Source: Bdellovibrio sp. CG22_combo_CG10-13_8_21_14_all_39_27
Lineage (GTDB): Bacteria; Bdellovibrionota; Bacteriovoracia; Bacteriovoracales; Bacteriovoracaceae
Reading direction: 5' to 3'
DNA length: 35,606 bases
Assembly (NCBI GenBank): GCA_002786715.1
Contig: PCTW01000068.1
Span: forward strand, 1 to 35,606
Under the pieces are notes generated by a model, which saw nothing but the letters and a program-made list of their open reading frames with translations, ran no database searches and was not told the origin of the DNA. Positions 25,548 through 34,561 of the stretch are shown here, one piece after another; position 1 is the first letter of the stretch, and every line of letters starts with the position of its first letter. A program made the translations under genes and the position numbers.

Positions 25548-25576
25548 TTTACAAACGATATCAACTTCACTAAGAT
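25548..25576 (+). promoter_or_regulatory. Promoter of the initiator tRNA gene
   Basis: TTTACA (25548-25553) and TAAGAT (25571-25576) are 17 bases apart, and the next bases (GGGCCG) are GC-rich like a stringent discriminator. Transcription would start near 25583, about 27 bases before the mature tRNA 5' end. Confidence 0.6.
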
Positions 25577-25609
25577 GGGCCGATTCATCATTGATTTTCA
25601 ATATGTTGA

Positions 25610-25685
<76 letters not shown>

Positions 25686-25732
25686 ATCTTTCCAAAACTG
25701 TATTAAAATAATAAATAAATCGACTATTTCTT

Positions 25733-26899
25733 TTGGGAATTGAATTGCAAAAAGCGTCCAAAGCTCTTCTCTTTATCCTGCTCATATCTGCTCTTTCAGG
25801 CATCTCTTCATCGCTCTTTCTCTATGCGCTCAAAGCGGTGACCCATTTTCGTGAAGCTCATCTTTATCTCATAGCTTTCTTACCTCTCTTTGCTGTTTTA
25901 CAACTTCATTTTAATTTGGATTGGGCCAGTCGTTGGAATTTATCTGTTCCAGATATCTTAAAAAATTCGACTGCTGCTCATCGAATCCATGAGGCCATGT
26001 CTGCTCTTTTCATTTTGGTAAGTTCTGTAGGGACTCATCTTTTTGGAGGTTCAGCAGGGAGAGAAGGTGTGGGACTTATTATGTCTGCCTCACTCATCGA
26101 CCGATTCTGCGAGTATTTCTCTTCGCTTCTCAATCGATCAGTCATAATTAAGTGTGCGATTGCAGCAGGTTTTTCATCGATGTTTGGAACTCCCATGGCA
26201 GGTGCCATTTTTGCTGTAGAGCTGCTCGGTTTTGGATACAAATCATTTCTTTTTTGCTTAGCTTCGAGTTTTGGAAGTTCTTACGTTACTCATTTGTTGC
26301 ATGCTCCCCACACCACTTATGTTGTTCAAAGTCCTCTGTGGAATTTCAATCTCGTTATTCCTCTATTGGTTATCGCGCTAGTAAGTGGAATAGGTGCTCG
26401 GGTTTTTTATTATGGACTAGCGTTAATGTCATTAGCTGCTCTAAAGGTCGTGAAAAATAAATTTCTCTTAGCCTTTGTATCAACAGTCTTCGTCATTGCA
26501 ATTGCGTATTTTGGAAATCAGTTTCATCTCTTGGGAATTGGAGTATCACATATCCAATTGACTATGAGTGAAGCCGTTCCTCTAAGCGATGGTTTGTTAA
26601 AAATTTTACTTACTGTACTCACTATTGGAGTAGGGCTCAAAGGAGGAGAAGTGACTCCTTTGTTTTTTATAGGAGCTTGTTTGAGTAACTCTATCGGGGC
26701 TCATCTGGGATTCCAACCGCTGTCTGTCTGGAGTGGCTTAGGATTTGTGTCCGTTTTTGCAGCTGCCACAAATACTCCTTTGGCTTCAAGCTTTGTAGCA
26801 CTTGAGCTCTTTGGTCCCCAATATTTACCTCTGGCTCTTATCACTTGTTTCTTGTCAAAGTTGATTATGGCCAAAAAAAGTATATACCGTACTCATTAA
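25733..26899 (+). CDS. CLC-type anion channel/antiporter, resembles the fluoride (CLC-F) group
   Basis: The 388-residue membrane protein has CLC motifs: GGSAGREGV (gating Glu E111), FSSMFGTPMAGAIFAVELL, and KGGEVTPLFFIGACLSN. The GSAGREG and KGGEVTPLFFIGA forms, the short length and the lack of a C-terminal CBS pair resemble the CLC-F group, which exports fluoride in exchange for protons. The usual GSGIP filter is not seen; the matching region reads NLSVPDIL. The assignment to fluoride is inference. No ATG start fits: TTG at 25733 is the first start after an in-frame stop, and TTG at 25745 is an alternative. The gap to the tRNA (47 bases) is too short for a fluoride riboswitch, and none of its motifs is visible. 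Confidence 0.88.
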   Translation: MGIELQKASKALLFILLISALSGISSSLFLYALKAVTHFREAHLYLIAFLPLFAVLQLHFNLDWASRWNLSVPDILKNSTAAHRIHEAMSALFILVSSVGTHLFGGSAGREGVGLIMSASLIDRFCEYFSSLLNRSVIIKCAIAAGFSSMFGTPMAGAIFAVELLGFGYKSFLFCLASSFGSSYVTHLLHAPHTTYVVQSPLWNFNLVIPLLVIALVSGIGARVFYYGLALMSLAALKVVKNKFLLAFVSTVFVIAIAYFGNQFHLLGIGVSHIQLTMSEAVPLSDGLLKILLTVLTIGVGLKGGEVTPLFFIGACLSNSIGAHLGFQPLSVWSGLGFVSVFAAATNTPLASSFVALELFGPQYLPLALITCFLSKLIMAKKSIYRTH

Positions 26900-26954
26900 T
26901 TCAGAATTATTTTTTCAGATCTCATCATTCGTTCTAAAATGTCGATAAGTTATC

Positions 26955-29327
26955 ATGGAGAAAGAGCTGGAATTGTTAAAAACAGATAATCCGAAGTTAA
27001 AATCTCTCGGAGATTGGATCGCAATGAATTTCATTGTCTTCCTTGCTTATTTTTTCTTCGCGAAGTTGGGCAGCTTATTTGCTACTCCTCCGGGATATGC
27101 AACCATTCTTTGGCCATCGGCTGGAATCGCTGTTTTTGCCATGATGTATCTTGGGAAAGATGTCTGGCCAGGAATATTTCTAGGTTCATTTCTTTACAAT
27201 TTTATTCTCATAAACCAAACACTTCCCGATATAAGTCAATTTTCTTTAATAGATTTTCTTACTTGTATAGTAATCGGCTTAGGAGCTTTTTTGCAGGCTT
27301 TTATCGGATCACTTCTTGTGAGAAATATTTTAAGAAATAAAGAAAGTTATTACTCATCAAAAAATATTCTCATTATGCTTTTGATGATTGGACCAGCTTC
27401 TTGCCTTATCAATTCAACCATTGGGGTCAGTATTTTATTTTTCGCAGGAAGAATAACTTCATTTCAATATTTGGAAAGTTGGTTAACATGGTTTGTTGGT
27501 GACGCCATTGGAGTTATGGTATTTACGCCAGCTTGTTTTATATTGTTAACGCCTATTTATTGTATCAATTGGAATCGCAAACTACTTGCGATATTGCCAC
27601 TCGTTATAGCGTTTAGTGCCTCTGTCATTGCTTACTCTGTCGTAATGAAAAATGAAAAAATGCATGCTACTTTAAAATTTGATAATGCAGCCAATGAATT
27701 GGTTTCTAAACTTAATAATAAGTTTCAAGACTATTCCAACTTACTCTACTCATTAAAAAGCTTTCATTATAGTTCGGCTTCAGTTGATACCGAAGAATTT
27801 TCAACTTTTTCCAATACCTTGATGGAATTATCAGGGGCAGTCTTTGCCATCGCCTGGGCTCCAAGAGTAAATAATGAAAACTTAGCAGCCTTCTCAGCAA
27901 AAATGAAAAAAAAATTTCCTGAATTTGACGTTGTCGAAAAAAATCAGCTAGGCGATTTTACCAATGTCGCAAAGAGAAGTTTTTACCTACCGGTTGTGTT
28001 TGTGGAACCTTTTGCTGATGGAAGAGACCAAGCATTGGGTTTTGATTTGATTTCACAACTAGATCGTCGAACGGCAATCTTAAGCAGTATTGAAAAAGGA
28101 AACATCGTTACATCAAGCCCCGTTAACTTGATTTCAGATGATGAGGAAAAAAAATCAGTGATCCTTTTTCTACCTATCTTTAAAAATAAAATTAAGTCCT
28201 TTGAAAACTTTGAAGGAGTTTATCTAACTGCGATACGCATGGAAGATGTTTTTCATATCGTTAATCCTGGCTTGATTGATCTCTTTGACACTCTTACTTT
28301 TGCAGATATTACTGATACCGTTAAGCCACAAGAGCTTTATCATTATGAGGATAAAAATTCTCGAGATAATCATGATGGTATTCATTGGACTCAGAAAATA
28401 AGTTTTGGGGAAAGAATTTTTGAACTAAAGGCCTTTATTACAAAGTCGAAGTTGTATGCGGGGTTAACTTGGCCAATCTGGTTGACTTTAACATTTGGTA
28501 TGTTTCTCACTGGCATTTTAAGTGCCTTTGTTTTGGTCATCTTTGGTCGTTCACGCCTGCTTGAAATTGAGATTGAGAAAAATACCAAGGAAATTAGAAT
28601 TCAGCGAGAGCACGCAGAGCATATCAATCGTTTCAAAAGTTTGGGTATTATGGCCGGTGGAGTTGCCCACGAAATCAATAATCCACTGATGATTATTGCA
28701 GGTAATGCGACAGTTCTAGCTAAAATTTTAGAAAAAGAAAATGTTCATAATCCAAGAGCCTTTGAATCGATTGGAAAAATTAATAAGACTGTGGAAAGAA
28801 TCAGCCGAATTGTGAAGGGTCTTTTGGCCTTGTCTCGAGACCCATCTCAAGATCCTTTTGAAACAAATCAATTTAAAAATATTGTTGATTATGGAATGTT
28901 GCTCTTGTCAGAAAAGTATCGTGCTTTTGGTGTCACGCTTAAGCAGACAGGCGAGATAGACTTGCCCATCAATTGTAAGTTTGCCCAAATCGCACAAGTC
29001 TTAACTGCTCTATTACAGAACTCTCTTGATGCCGTTCGAAATTTAGACAACCCCTGGGTTGAAGTCAGTTGTGTCGATTTAGGTGAAGAAGTTGAAATTA
29101 GCGTTATGGACTCAGGCACTGGTCTAAGTCAGGAAGTTCAAGAGAAGATATTCACTCCCTTTTTCACCACGAAAGACGTGGGAGAGGGAACTGGCTTGGG
29201 CTTGTCAATTTCGAAGGGAATTATTGAATCTCATGGAGGGTCTCTGGTTTTTGATCCGACTTCGCCTCATACTCGCTTCATCATCACTTTGCCCAAGCAT
29301 CAGGCAAAGGTTCTTAATTTTGGCTAA
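26955..29327 (+). CDS. MASE1/CHASE-domain sensor histidine kinase
   Basis: The 790-residue protein starts with a MASE1-like multi-pass membrane sensor (about 20-230, with PPGYATILWPSAGIAVF and GDAIGVMVFTPACF). An extracytoplasmic CHASE-like domain follows (about 240-500; FAIAWAPRV, FVEPFADGRDQALGFDL, LFLPIF), then a membrane helix at 502-532. The DHp domain has H572 in GGVAHEINNPLMIIAGNA. The ATPase domain shows an N-box LLQNSLDAVRNL, a G1 box MDSGTGLS, and GTGLGLSISKGI. CHASE domains bind small extracellular ligands; MASE1 is of unknown specificity. No response regulator is adjacent, so it is an orphan kinase in this window. The start has no strong ribosome-binding site. Confidence 0.94.
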   Translation: MEKELELLKTDNPKLKSLGDWIAMNFIVFLAYFFFAKLGSLFATPPGYATILWPSAGIAVFAMMYLGKDVWPGIFLGSFLYNFILINQTLPDISQFSLIDFLTCIVIGLGAFLQAFIGSLLVRNILRNKESYYSSKNILIMLLMIGPASCLINSTIGVSILFFAGRITSFQYLESWLTWFVGDAIGVMVFTPACFILLTPIYCINWNRKLLAILPLVIAFSASVIAYSVVMKNEKMHATLKFDNAANELVSKLNNKFQDYSNLLYSLKSFHYSSASVDTEEFSTFSNTLMELSGAVFAIAWAPRVNNENLAAFSAKMKKKFPEFDVVEKNQLGDFTNVAKRSFYLPVVFVEPFADGRDQALGFDLISQLDRRTAILSSIEKGNIVTSSPVNLISDDEEKKSVILFLPIFKNKIKSFENFEGVYLTAIRMEDVFHIVNPGLIDLFDTLTFADITDTVKPQELYHYEDKNSRDNHDGIHWTQKISFGERIFELKAFITKSKLYAGLTWPIWLTLTFGMFLTGILSAFVLVIFGRSRLLEIEIEKNTKEIRIQREHAEHINRFKSLGIMAGGVAHEINNPLMIIAGNATVLAKILEKENVHNPRAFESIGKINKTVERISRIVKGLLALSRDPSQDPFETNQFKNIVDYGMLLLSEKYRAFGVTLKQTGEIDLPINCKFAQIAQVLTALLQNSLDAVRNLDNPWVEVSCVDLGEEVEISVMDSGTGLSQEVQEKIFTPFFTTKDVGEGTGLGLSISKGIIESHGGSLVFDPTSPHTRFIITLPKHQAKVLNFG

Positions 29328-29394
29328 GAAGAATTAATTGTGGAGCGCAGCAATACTGGAAGTCTCGTCTTCTTTTATGGTAAAACTTTAGACT

Positions 29395-30399
29395 ATGGAA
29401 AAAATGAAAAAGACACTTTTATCAGGTAGTACTGTCACTGGTGATTTGACCATCGGTAATTATATTGGGGCCATCAATAATTGGAAAAAATTACAAGATG
29501 ATTACAATTGTTTTTATATGGTCGCTGACCTCCATGGTTTAACTGTCTATCAAGATCCGAAAGCCTTTAAAGAGCGTTCACTTAGTTTTTTTGCTCAGTA
29601 TATTGCACTTGGTTTGGACCCTGATAAAAATACAATTTTTCTCCAATCTCATATCCATGAGCACGCAGAGCTGACTTGGATACTTTCATGCTTAACTCCT
29701 ATGGGTTATCTCAATCGTATGACTCAATTTAAAGATAAGTCGGCAAAGAATGAAAAGAATATCAATGCCGGTCTTTATACCTATCCGGTATTGATGGCTT
29801 CGGACATTCTTTTGTACCAGGTTGATTTGGTGCCAGTGGGCGAAGATCAAAAACAACACTTAGAACTTTGTCGCGATATCGTCTCTTTCTTTCAGAATCG
29901 CTATGGCGAAACGTTTAAGTTACCAGAGCCCTATATTGCAAAGATGGGGGCGAGAATTATGTCGCTTCAAGATCCGACCAAAAAAATGTCCAAATCCGAC
30001 GATAATCCAAACTCTTTTATTTCAATCATTGATCCACCAAAGACTATTATTAAAAAAGTGAAGTCGGCTGTGACTGATTCTGGAACGGAAGTTAAGTACG
30101 ATGAGGAGAAGGCGGGAATTTCTAATCTTTTGACGATGTATTCAGTTTTATCAGGGAAAACAATATCTGAAATTGAAAATGATTATGTTGGAAAAATGTA
30201 TGGGCATTTAAAAATCGATTTGGCGGACTTGGTTGTTGAAACCCTAAAGCCAGTTCAAGAAAAATATGCAGATTTAATGAAGAACAAAGACCATCTCCAT
30301 CAACTGATGAAGCAAGGTTCTGAGAAAGCACGAGTCGTAGCTTCAAAAACTCTTGATACTGTTTACGATAAAGTCGGTCTGTACCCGGAACACTTTTAA
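29395..30399 (+). CDS. trpS: Tryptophanyl-tRNA synthetase
   Basis: The 334-residue class I synthetase charges tRNA-Trp. The HIGH-equivalent is TGDLTIGNYIGAINNW (15-30), and the KMSKS loop is KKMSKSDDN (196-204). The intervening family motif YPVLMASDILLYQ and VPVGEDQKQHLEL are as expected. The length is normal. The ATG at 29395 gives MEKMKKTLL; the ATG at 29404 is an alternative. Its stop overlaps the start of the Lrp-type gene (TAATG), so the two are translationally coupled. In many bacteria trpS sits beside the M50-scpA-scpB genes; here it is 4 kb further on. Confidence 0.97.
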   Translation: MEKMKKTLLSGSTVTGDLTIGNYIGAINNWKKLQDDYNCFYMVADLHGLTVYQDPKAFKERSLSFFAQYIALGLDPDKNTIFLQSHIHEHAELTWILSCLTPMGYLNRMTQFKDKSAKNEKNINAGLYTYPVLMASDILLYQVDLVPVGEDQKQHLELCRDIVSFFQNRYGETFKLPEPYIAKMGARIMSLQDPTKKMSKSDDNPNSFISIIDPPKTIIKKVKSAVTDSGTEVKYDEEKAGISNLLTMYSVLSGKTISEIENDYVGKMYGHLKIDLADLVVETLKPVQEKYADLMKNKDHLHQLMKQGSEKARVVASKTLDTVYDKVGLYPEHF

Positions 30400-30863
30400 T
30401 GGAAAATAAGATTGAAATTGATGATCTTGATCGCAAGATTTTAAATCGTCTGCAACAGGATTCACGTTTGTCATATCAAGAATTGGCGAGAGAGCTGATT
30501 GTATCAGGTGGTACCATCCACGTTCGAGTTAACAAGATGAAGGAAGCGGGAATCATCCAAGGTTCTAAGCTTGTGATTGATTTTCAAAAGCTCGGTCTTG
30601 AAGTGACGGCTTTTGTGGGAATCAATCTTGGAAGTGCAGGAGATTATCCCAACGCTTTGAAGAAATTAAAAAAATTTCCAGAAATAACAGAAGTTCATTA
30701 TACGACAGGTAATTACAGCATGTTTGTTAAAGTTGTGGCGAAGTCGACTAAGGATCTTCATCTTTTTCTGATAGAGAAGCTTCAACCAATTCCAGAAGTA
30801 CATTCGACAGAAACTCTCATATCACTTGATTCACCAATAGACAGGGACCCACAAGTTCCTTAG
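30399..30863 (+). CDS. Lrp/AsnC-family transcriptional regulator
   Basis: The 154-residue protein has the Lrp layout: an N-terminal winged helix-turn-helix (LDRKILNRLQQDSRLSYQELA, recognition helix GTIHVRVNKMKEAGIIQG) and a C-terminal RAM/ligand-binding domain (about 70-145; VTAFVGINL, ITEVHYTTGNYSMFVKVV). Members bind DNA as octamers and often sense amino acids. Its start overlaps the trpS stop, and the E2-type acyltransferase gene follows nine bases later, so it may regulate amino-acid or 2-oxoacid metabolism. That role is inference. Confidence 0.93.
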   Translation: MENKIEIDDLDRKILNRLQQDSRLSYQELARELIVSGGTIHVRVNKMKEAGIIQGSKLVIDFQKLGLEVTAFVGINLGSAGDYPNALKKLKKFPEITEVHYTTGNYSMFVKVVAKSTKDLHLFLIEKLQPIPEVHSTETLISLDSPIDRDPQVP

Positions 30864-30872
30864 GAGCCTTCC

Positions 30873-31715
30873 ATGGGAAAAGTCGCTTTAACTAGACTCG
30901 ATGATGTTTCACCTTTTAGAAAAGTCGCCATGGGCACTTGGAAAACGGCAAAAGATCCTTCCGTGTATGGAATCGTCGAAATTGATATGCAAAAAACGCT
31001 TGAGCAGCTTCCCGATTATTGTCAAAGGCATGAAGTGAAAATTACTCCGGCCCATCTTGTTGGTCGGGCTATCGCACGATGTATGAAAAATCGCCCCGAA
31101 ATTAATGGCATGATTCGAGGGAGTCGGATTTATCTGCGAAAAAATGTGTCGATATTTTATCAAGTGAATATTCCGGGAGAAGGAACAGATAAAATTAAAA
31201 AAGCAACGCTCTCAGGTGCCATTCTTCACGAAGTCGAAAAGATGAGCACCGCTCAAATTTCTCAAAACTTGTTTGATAAAGCAGCGCAAATTAGGGCGGG
31301 AAAAGATAAGGAACTGGCTAAAAATCTCAACATGTTCAAGTATCTCCCTTGGTGCTTATCGCGCTTTTATTTAAATCTAGCTTCATTCCTCATTTATGGT
31401 CTCAATTGGAATCTTGCTTGGGCCGGTATTCCGAAAGACCCTTTTGGTTCCATCATGATCACTAATGTTGGAAGCCTGGGAATTGACCTCGCTCTTGCGC
31501 CACTTTGTCCATACACTCGTGTTCCCCTTCTGCTCACCCTTGGAAGTATTCAAGAGAAAGCATGGGTAGTGAGCGGAAAAGTGGAAGTGCGCCCTATCCT
31601 TCCTATCGGTGTCACTTTTGATCATCGCTTGATTGATGGTATTCACGCCTCTCAAATGGCCCAAGAATTTAAGAAATGTTTTGCAGAGCCTGAGAAATAT
31701 CTCTTTAACGACTAA
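30873..31715 (+). CDS. Free-standing 2-oxoacid dehydrogenase acyltransferase (E2) catalytic domain
   Basis: The 280-residue protein matches the catalytic (chloramphenicol-acetyltransferase-fold) domain of E2 enzymes: ITPAHLVGRAIARCMKNRPEIN, the DPFGSIMITNVGSLGID strand, and the active-site motif TFDHRLIDGIHAS with H251 and D255. The lipoyl domain and the E1/E3-binding domain of full E2 proteins are absent, and no other dehydrogenase subunit is nearby. It has an unusual hydrophobic stretch around 155-185. Such lone domains may acyl-transfer to other substrates. AGGAG precedes the ATG. It shares a transcript with trpS and the Lrp-type gene. Its stop is directly adjacent to that of the convergent rlmH. 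Confidence 0.88.
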   Translation: MGKVALTRLDDVSPFRKVAMGTWKTAKDPSVYGIVEIDMQKTLEQLPDYCQRHEVKITPAHLVGRAIARCMKNRPEINGMIRGSRIYLRKNVSIFYQVNIPGEGTDKIKKATLSGAILHEVEKMSTAQISQNLFDKAAQIRAGKDKELAKNLNMFKYLPWCLSRFYLNLASFLIYGLNWNLAWAGIPKDPFGSIMITNVGSLGIDLALAPLCPYTRVPLLLTLGSIQEKAWVVSGKVEVRPILPIGVTFDHRLIDGIHASQMAQEFKKCFAEPEKYLFND

Positions 31716-32177
31716 TTATTTGTGATAGGGATGACCTTGAAGAATGGTTTGAGCACGGTAAAGTTGCTCGACTAAGACCACTCTCGCTAATTGATGGGGG
31801 TAGGTGAGTAGGGACAGTGACATCTTTTCATGAAATAAGGCCTGAACCTCGCTTCCATGACCAGAAGCTCCACCAATAATGAGTATAAGATCGGAACCCG
31901 CTTTAAAATGTTGATCCAACCATTGGGCCAATTGAACTGAGTCACGTTCGCGCCCTTTTTCCATCATGCCAATGATTTTAAGAGCTGCTGAATTTTTCTG
32001 AATGTCTTTAACTTTTAAAATTATGTCTCGCGCTTCAAGATCGAGATCTTCAGCATAAGCTTTGCATTCATGAATTTGAATTTGAAAAAGTTGAAGACGC
32101 TTTAAATATTCAGCTTCAAAATCGCGCAGACCAGACTCTCGCAACTTTCCGGTTGTGAGAATATGAACTATTCGCAT
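31716..32177 (-). CDS. rlmH: 23S rRNA pseudouridine-1915 N3-methyltransferase RlmH
   Basis: The 153-residue SPOUT-class methyltransferase modifies pseudouridine 1915 in helix 69 of 23S rRNA, in assembled 70S ribosomes. The knot motifs are visible: LILIIGGASGHG (SAM-binding Gly-rich loop) and the C-terminal signature VEQLYRAQTILQGHPYHK, invariant in RlmH. The length is typical (about 155). It begins three bases after the rsfS stop and has no clear ribosome-binding site of its own. It ends the obgE-rsfS-rlmH unit and abuts the convergent acyltransferase gene with no terminator between. Confidence 0.97.
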   Translation of the reverse strand: MRIVHILTTGKLRESGLRDFEAEYLKRLQLFQIQIHECKAYAEDLDLEARDIILKVKDIQKNSAALKIIGMMEKGRERDSVQLAQWLDQHFKAGSDLILIIGGASGHGSEVQALFHEKMSLSLLTYPHQLARVVLVEQLYRAQTILQGHPYHK

Positions 32178-32180
32178 GAT

Positions 32181-32633
32181 TTAGAAATAGCCTTTATCTT
32201 CGCTTTGTTCTTCAGGCCCTGAGAAATAATACTCTTGAGGAATTTTGATTTGAGGACAATTTTCATAAACTTCATCAAGACCATAATTATCGCGAGCAAG
32301 ATCCATAAAGATGTGAACAATGACGTCACCAAGATCAAGAAGAATCCAATCAGATTCTCTTAGGCCTTCAATTGAGACAGGAAGTGTTCCATGACGCTTA
32401 AATTGAAAAAGGATTTCTTGCGCCATTGAAGTGGCTTGTGTCGGGTTACTGGCTGAACCAATGATAAAATAATCAGCAAGCGAAGATCTCTTGCTTACAT
32501 CAAGGACCTTAAGATTGAAGCCTTTGAAGTTACCCATTACCCAGGCACAGGCCATGGCATTGTTGAGCGGAAGCTCAAGTTTTGGGTCTTGGATGATTTT
32601 ATCAAACTCAATCTGAGTGTAGGTATTCGACAT
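32181..32633 (-). CDS. rsfS: Ribosomal silencing factor RsfS
   Basis: The 150-residue protein binds L14 and blocks subunit joining when nutrients are low. Family motifs are present: LKVLDVSKRSSLADYFIIGSAS, IEGLRESDWILLDLGDVIVHIF and FMDLARDNYGLDEVY. An N-terminal extension of about 25 residues precedes the core, and the C-terminus has an extra acidic tail (FSGPEEQSEDKGYF). It lies 13 bases after obgE and 3 before rlmH, a common ribosome-assembly gene group. Confidence 0.96.
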   Translation of the reverse strand: MSNTYTQIEFDKIIQDPKLELPLNNAMACAWVMGNFKGFNLKVLDVSKRSSLADYFIIGSASNPTQATSMAQEILFQFKRHGTLPVSIEGLRESDWILLDLGDVIVHIFMDLARDNYGLDEVYENCPQIKIPQEYYFSGPEEQSEDKGYF

Positions 32634-32646
32634 AATTTAAATTCCT

Positions 32647-33669
<1,023 letters not shown>

Positions 33670-33671
33670 TT

Positions 33672-33701
33672 AAAAAAAAGGGGAATTCCTAAGAATTCCC
33701 C
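33672..33701 (-). terminator. Intrinsic terminator between rpmA and obgE
   Basis: On the minus strand a perfect 9-bp stem GGGGAATTC/GAATTCCCC (33701-33693 with 33688-33680) has a four-base loop and is followed by eight T. It lies 26 bases ahead of the downstream gene. It would end the rplU-rpmA transcript, or let a fraction through to obgE. Confidence 0.9.
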
Positions 33702-33727
33702 TCTTCGCATTTACTTTAAATTAAAGA

Positions 33728-33982
33728 CTAAGCTGGAACGATGTGAACGATCTGCTTTTTCTTGTTCCACCAAGTGAATTTCACTTGACCGTCACAAAGA
33801 GCAAACAAAGTGAAGTCACGTCCCATGCCAACGTTTTCACCAGCAAGGAAATGAGTTCCACATTGACGAGCGATGATGTTACCAGTGATAACTTTTTCGC
33901 CGCCGTATTTTTTTACACCGCGCATTTTTGGGTTTGAATCACGCCCGTTCGAAGTAGAACCGCCGGCTTTTTTGTGTGCCAT
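33728..33982 (-). CDS. rpmA: 50S ribosomal protein L27
   Basis: The 84-residue protein reaches to the peptidyl-transferase centre with its N-terminus. The start [19 protein letters not shown] is the conserved L27 head. [29 protein letters not shown] matches the family core. No extra N-terminal leader of the Firmicute type is present. AGGAG is eight bases before the ATG. It follows rplU by 25 bases. Confidence 0.98.
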   Translation of the reverse strand: MAHKKAGGSTSNGRDSNPKMRGVKKYGGEKVITGNIIARQCGTHFLAGENVGMGRDFTLFALCDGQVKFTWWNKKKQIVHIVPA

Positions 33983-34007
33983 AATTGACTCCTAATTATA
34001 TCAAAAC

Positions 34008-34376
34008 TTATTTTTTTAAATGTTTCTCAGCGTTCTTTGATTTTGCATCGATCTTAGCAGTGTTGCCCTGACCATCAGCAATCTCAGTAATCAAAAGAGC
34101 AGTATACTCTTGTCTATGACCTTTCTTACGCTTGTAACCACCTGGACGACGCTTGAAAACGATTTCCTTGCGGCTTCTGTCGTTTCTTAAAACTTTTGCA
34201 GTCACTTTCGCGCCAGCTACGTTTGGTGCGCCAACAAGATTCTTGTCGCCACCTACAAATAACACTTGGTCGATTGTGATTTGTTTTCCGGCTTCTTCAT
34301 TGAGCTTTTGAACATCCAAAATATCGCCAGCCTGAACGCGATATTGATGTCCTCCGATTTGCACTATTCCGTACAT
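34008..34376 (-). CDS. rplU: 50S ribosomal protein L21
   Basis: The 122-residue protein starts MYGIVQIGGHQYRVQAGD and contains FKRRPGGYKRKKGHRQEYT, both diagnostic of L21. The frame stays open upstream to 34556, but AAGGAG six bases before the ATG at 34376, and family homology, set the start. The C-terminus has an extra charged tail (KIDAKSKNAEKHLKK) beyond the usual ~103 residues. The leader carries a promoter and a hairpin that can cover the ribosome-binding site. Confidence 0.98.
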   Translation of the reverse strand: MYGIVQIGGHQYRVQAGDILDVQKLNEEAGKQITIDQVLFVGGDKNLVGAPNVAGAKVTAKVLRNDRSRKEIVFKRRPGGYKRKKGHRQEYTALLITEIADGQGNTAKIDAKSKNAEKHLKK

Positions 34377-34382
34377 GATGTA

Positions 34383-34410
34383 CTCCTTAAGTATTTGACA
34401 AAACAAGGAG
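34383..34410 (-). promoter_or_regulatory. Possible Shine-Dalgarno-masking hairpin in the rplU leader
   Basis: On the minus strand CTCCTT (34410-34405) is perfectly complementary to the ribosome-binding AAGGAG (34388-34383) of rplU, 16 bases apart. A further short stem, GTCA/TGAC around GTTAA, lies just upstream of it. The arrangement looks like an autogenous translational control site such as ribosomal protein leaders use. Confidence 0.45.
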
Positions 34411-34458
34411 GTCATTAACTGACACTTGGCCCTTACTTTAGTCGATTTGAACCTATGG

Positions 34459-34487
34459 TTTTTAGAACTTCTCTCTCTCCCTGTCAA
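34459..34487 (-). promoter_or_regulatory. Promoter of rplU-rpmA
   Basis: On the minus strand TTGACA (34487-34482) and TAAAAA (34464-34459) are 17 bases apart. Transcription would start near 34452 and give a leader of about 75 bases before the rplU ATG. The -35 is a perfect consensus. Confidence 0.6.
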
Positions 34488-34561
34488 GAAAATCGCAATT
34501 TGCTGCTTAATGCCAATCGCGCTTTTGCCGATAAGATCTATGGACAGGAGAAGCAAAGACC

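Noticed and set aside
25686-25732. Fluoride riboswitch before the CLC gene
   Set aside because: The gap is only 47 AT-rich bases and shows none of the conserved crcB-motif segments.
34377-34556. Upstream extension of the rplU reading frame by 60 codons
   Set aside because: L21 homology and an ideal AAGGAG site both place the start at 34376. The upstream part contains the promoter and leader.
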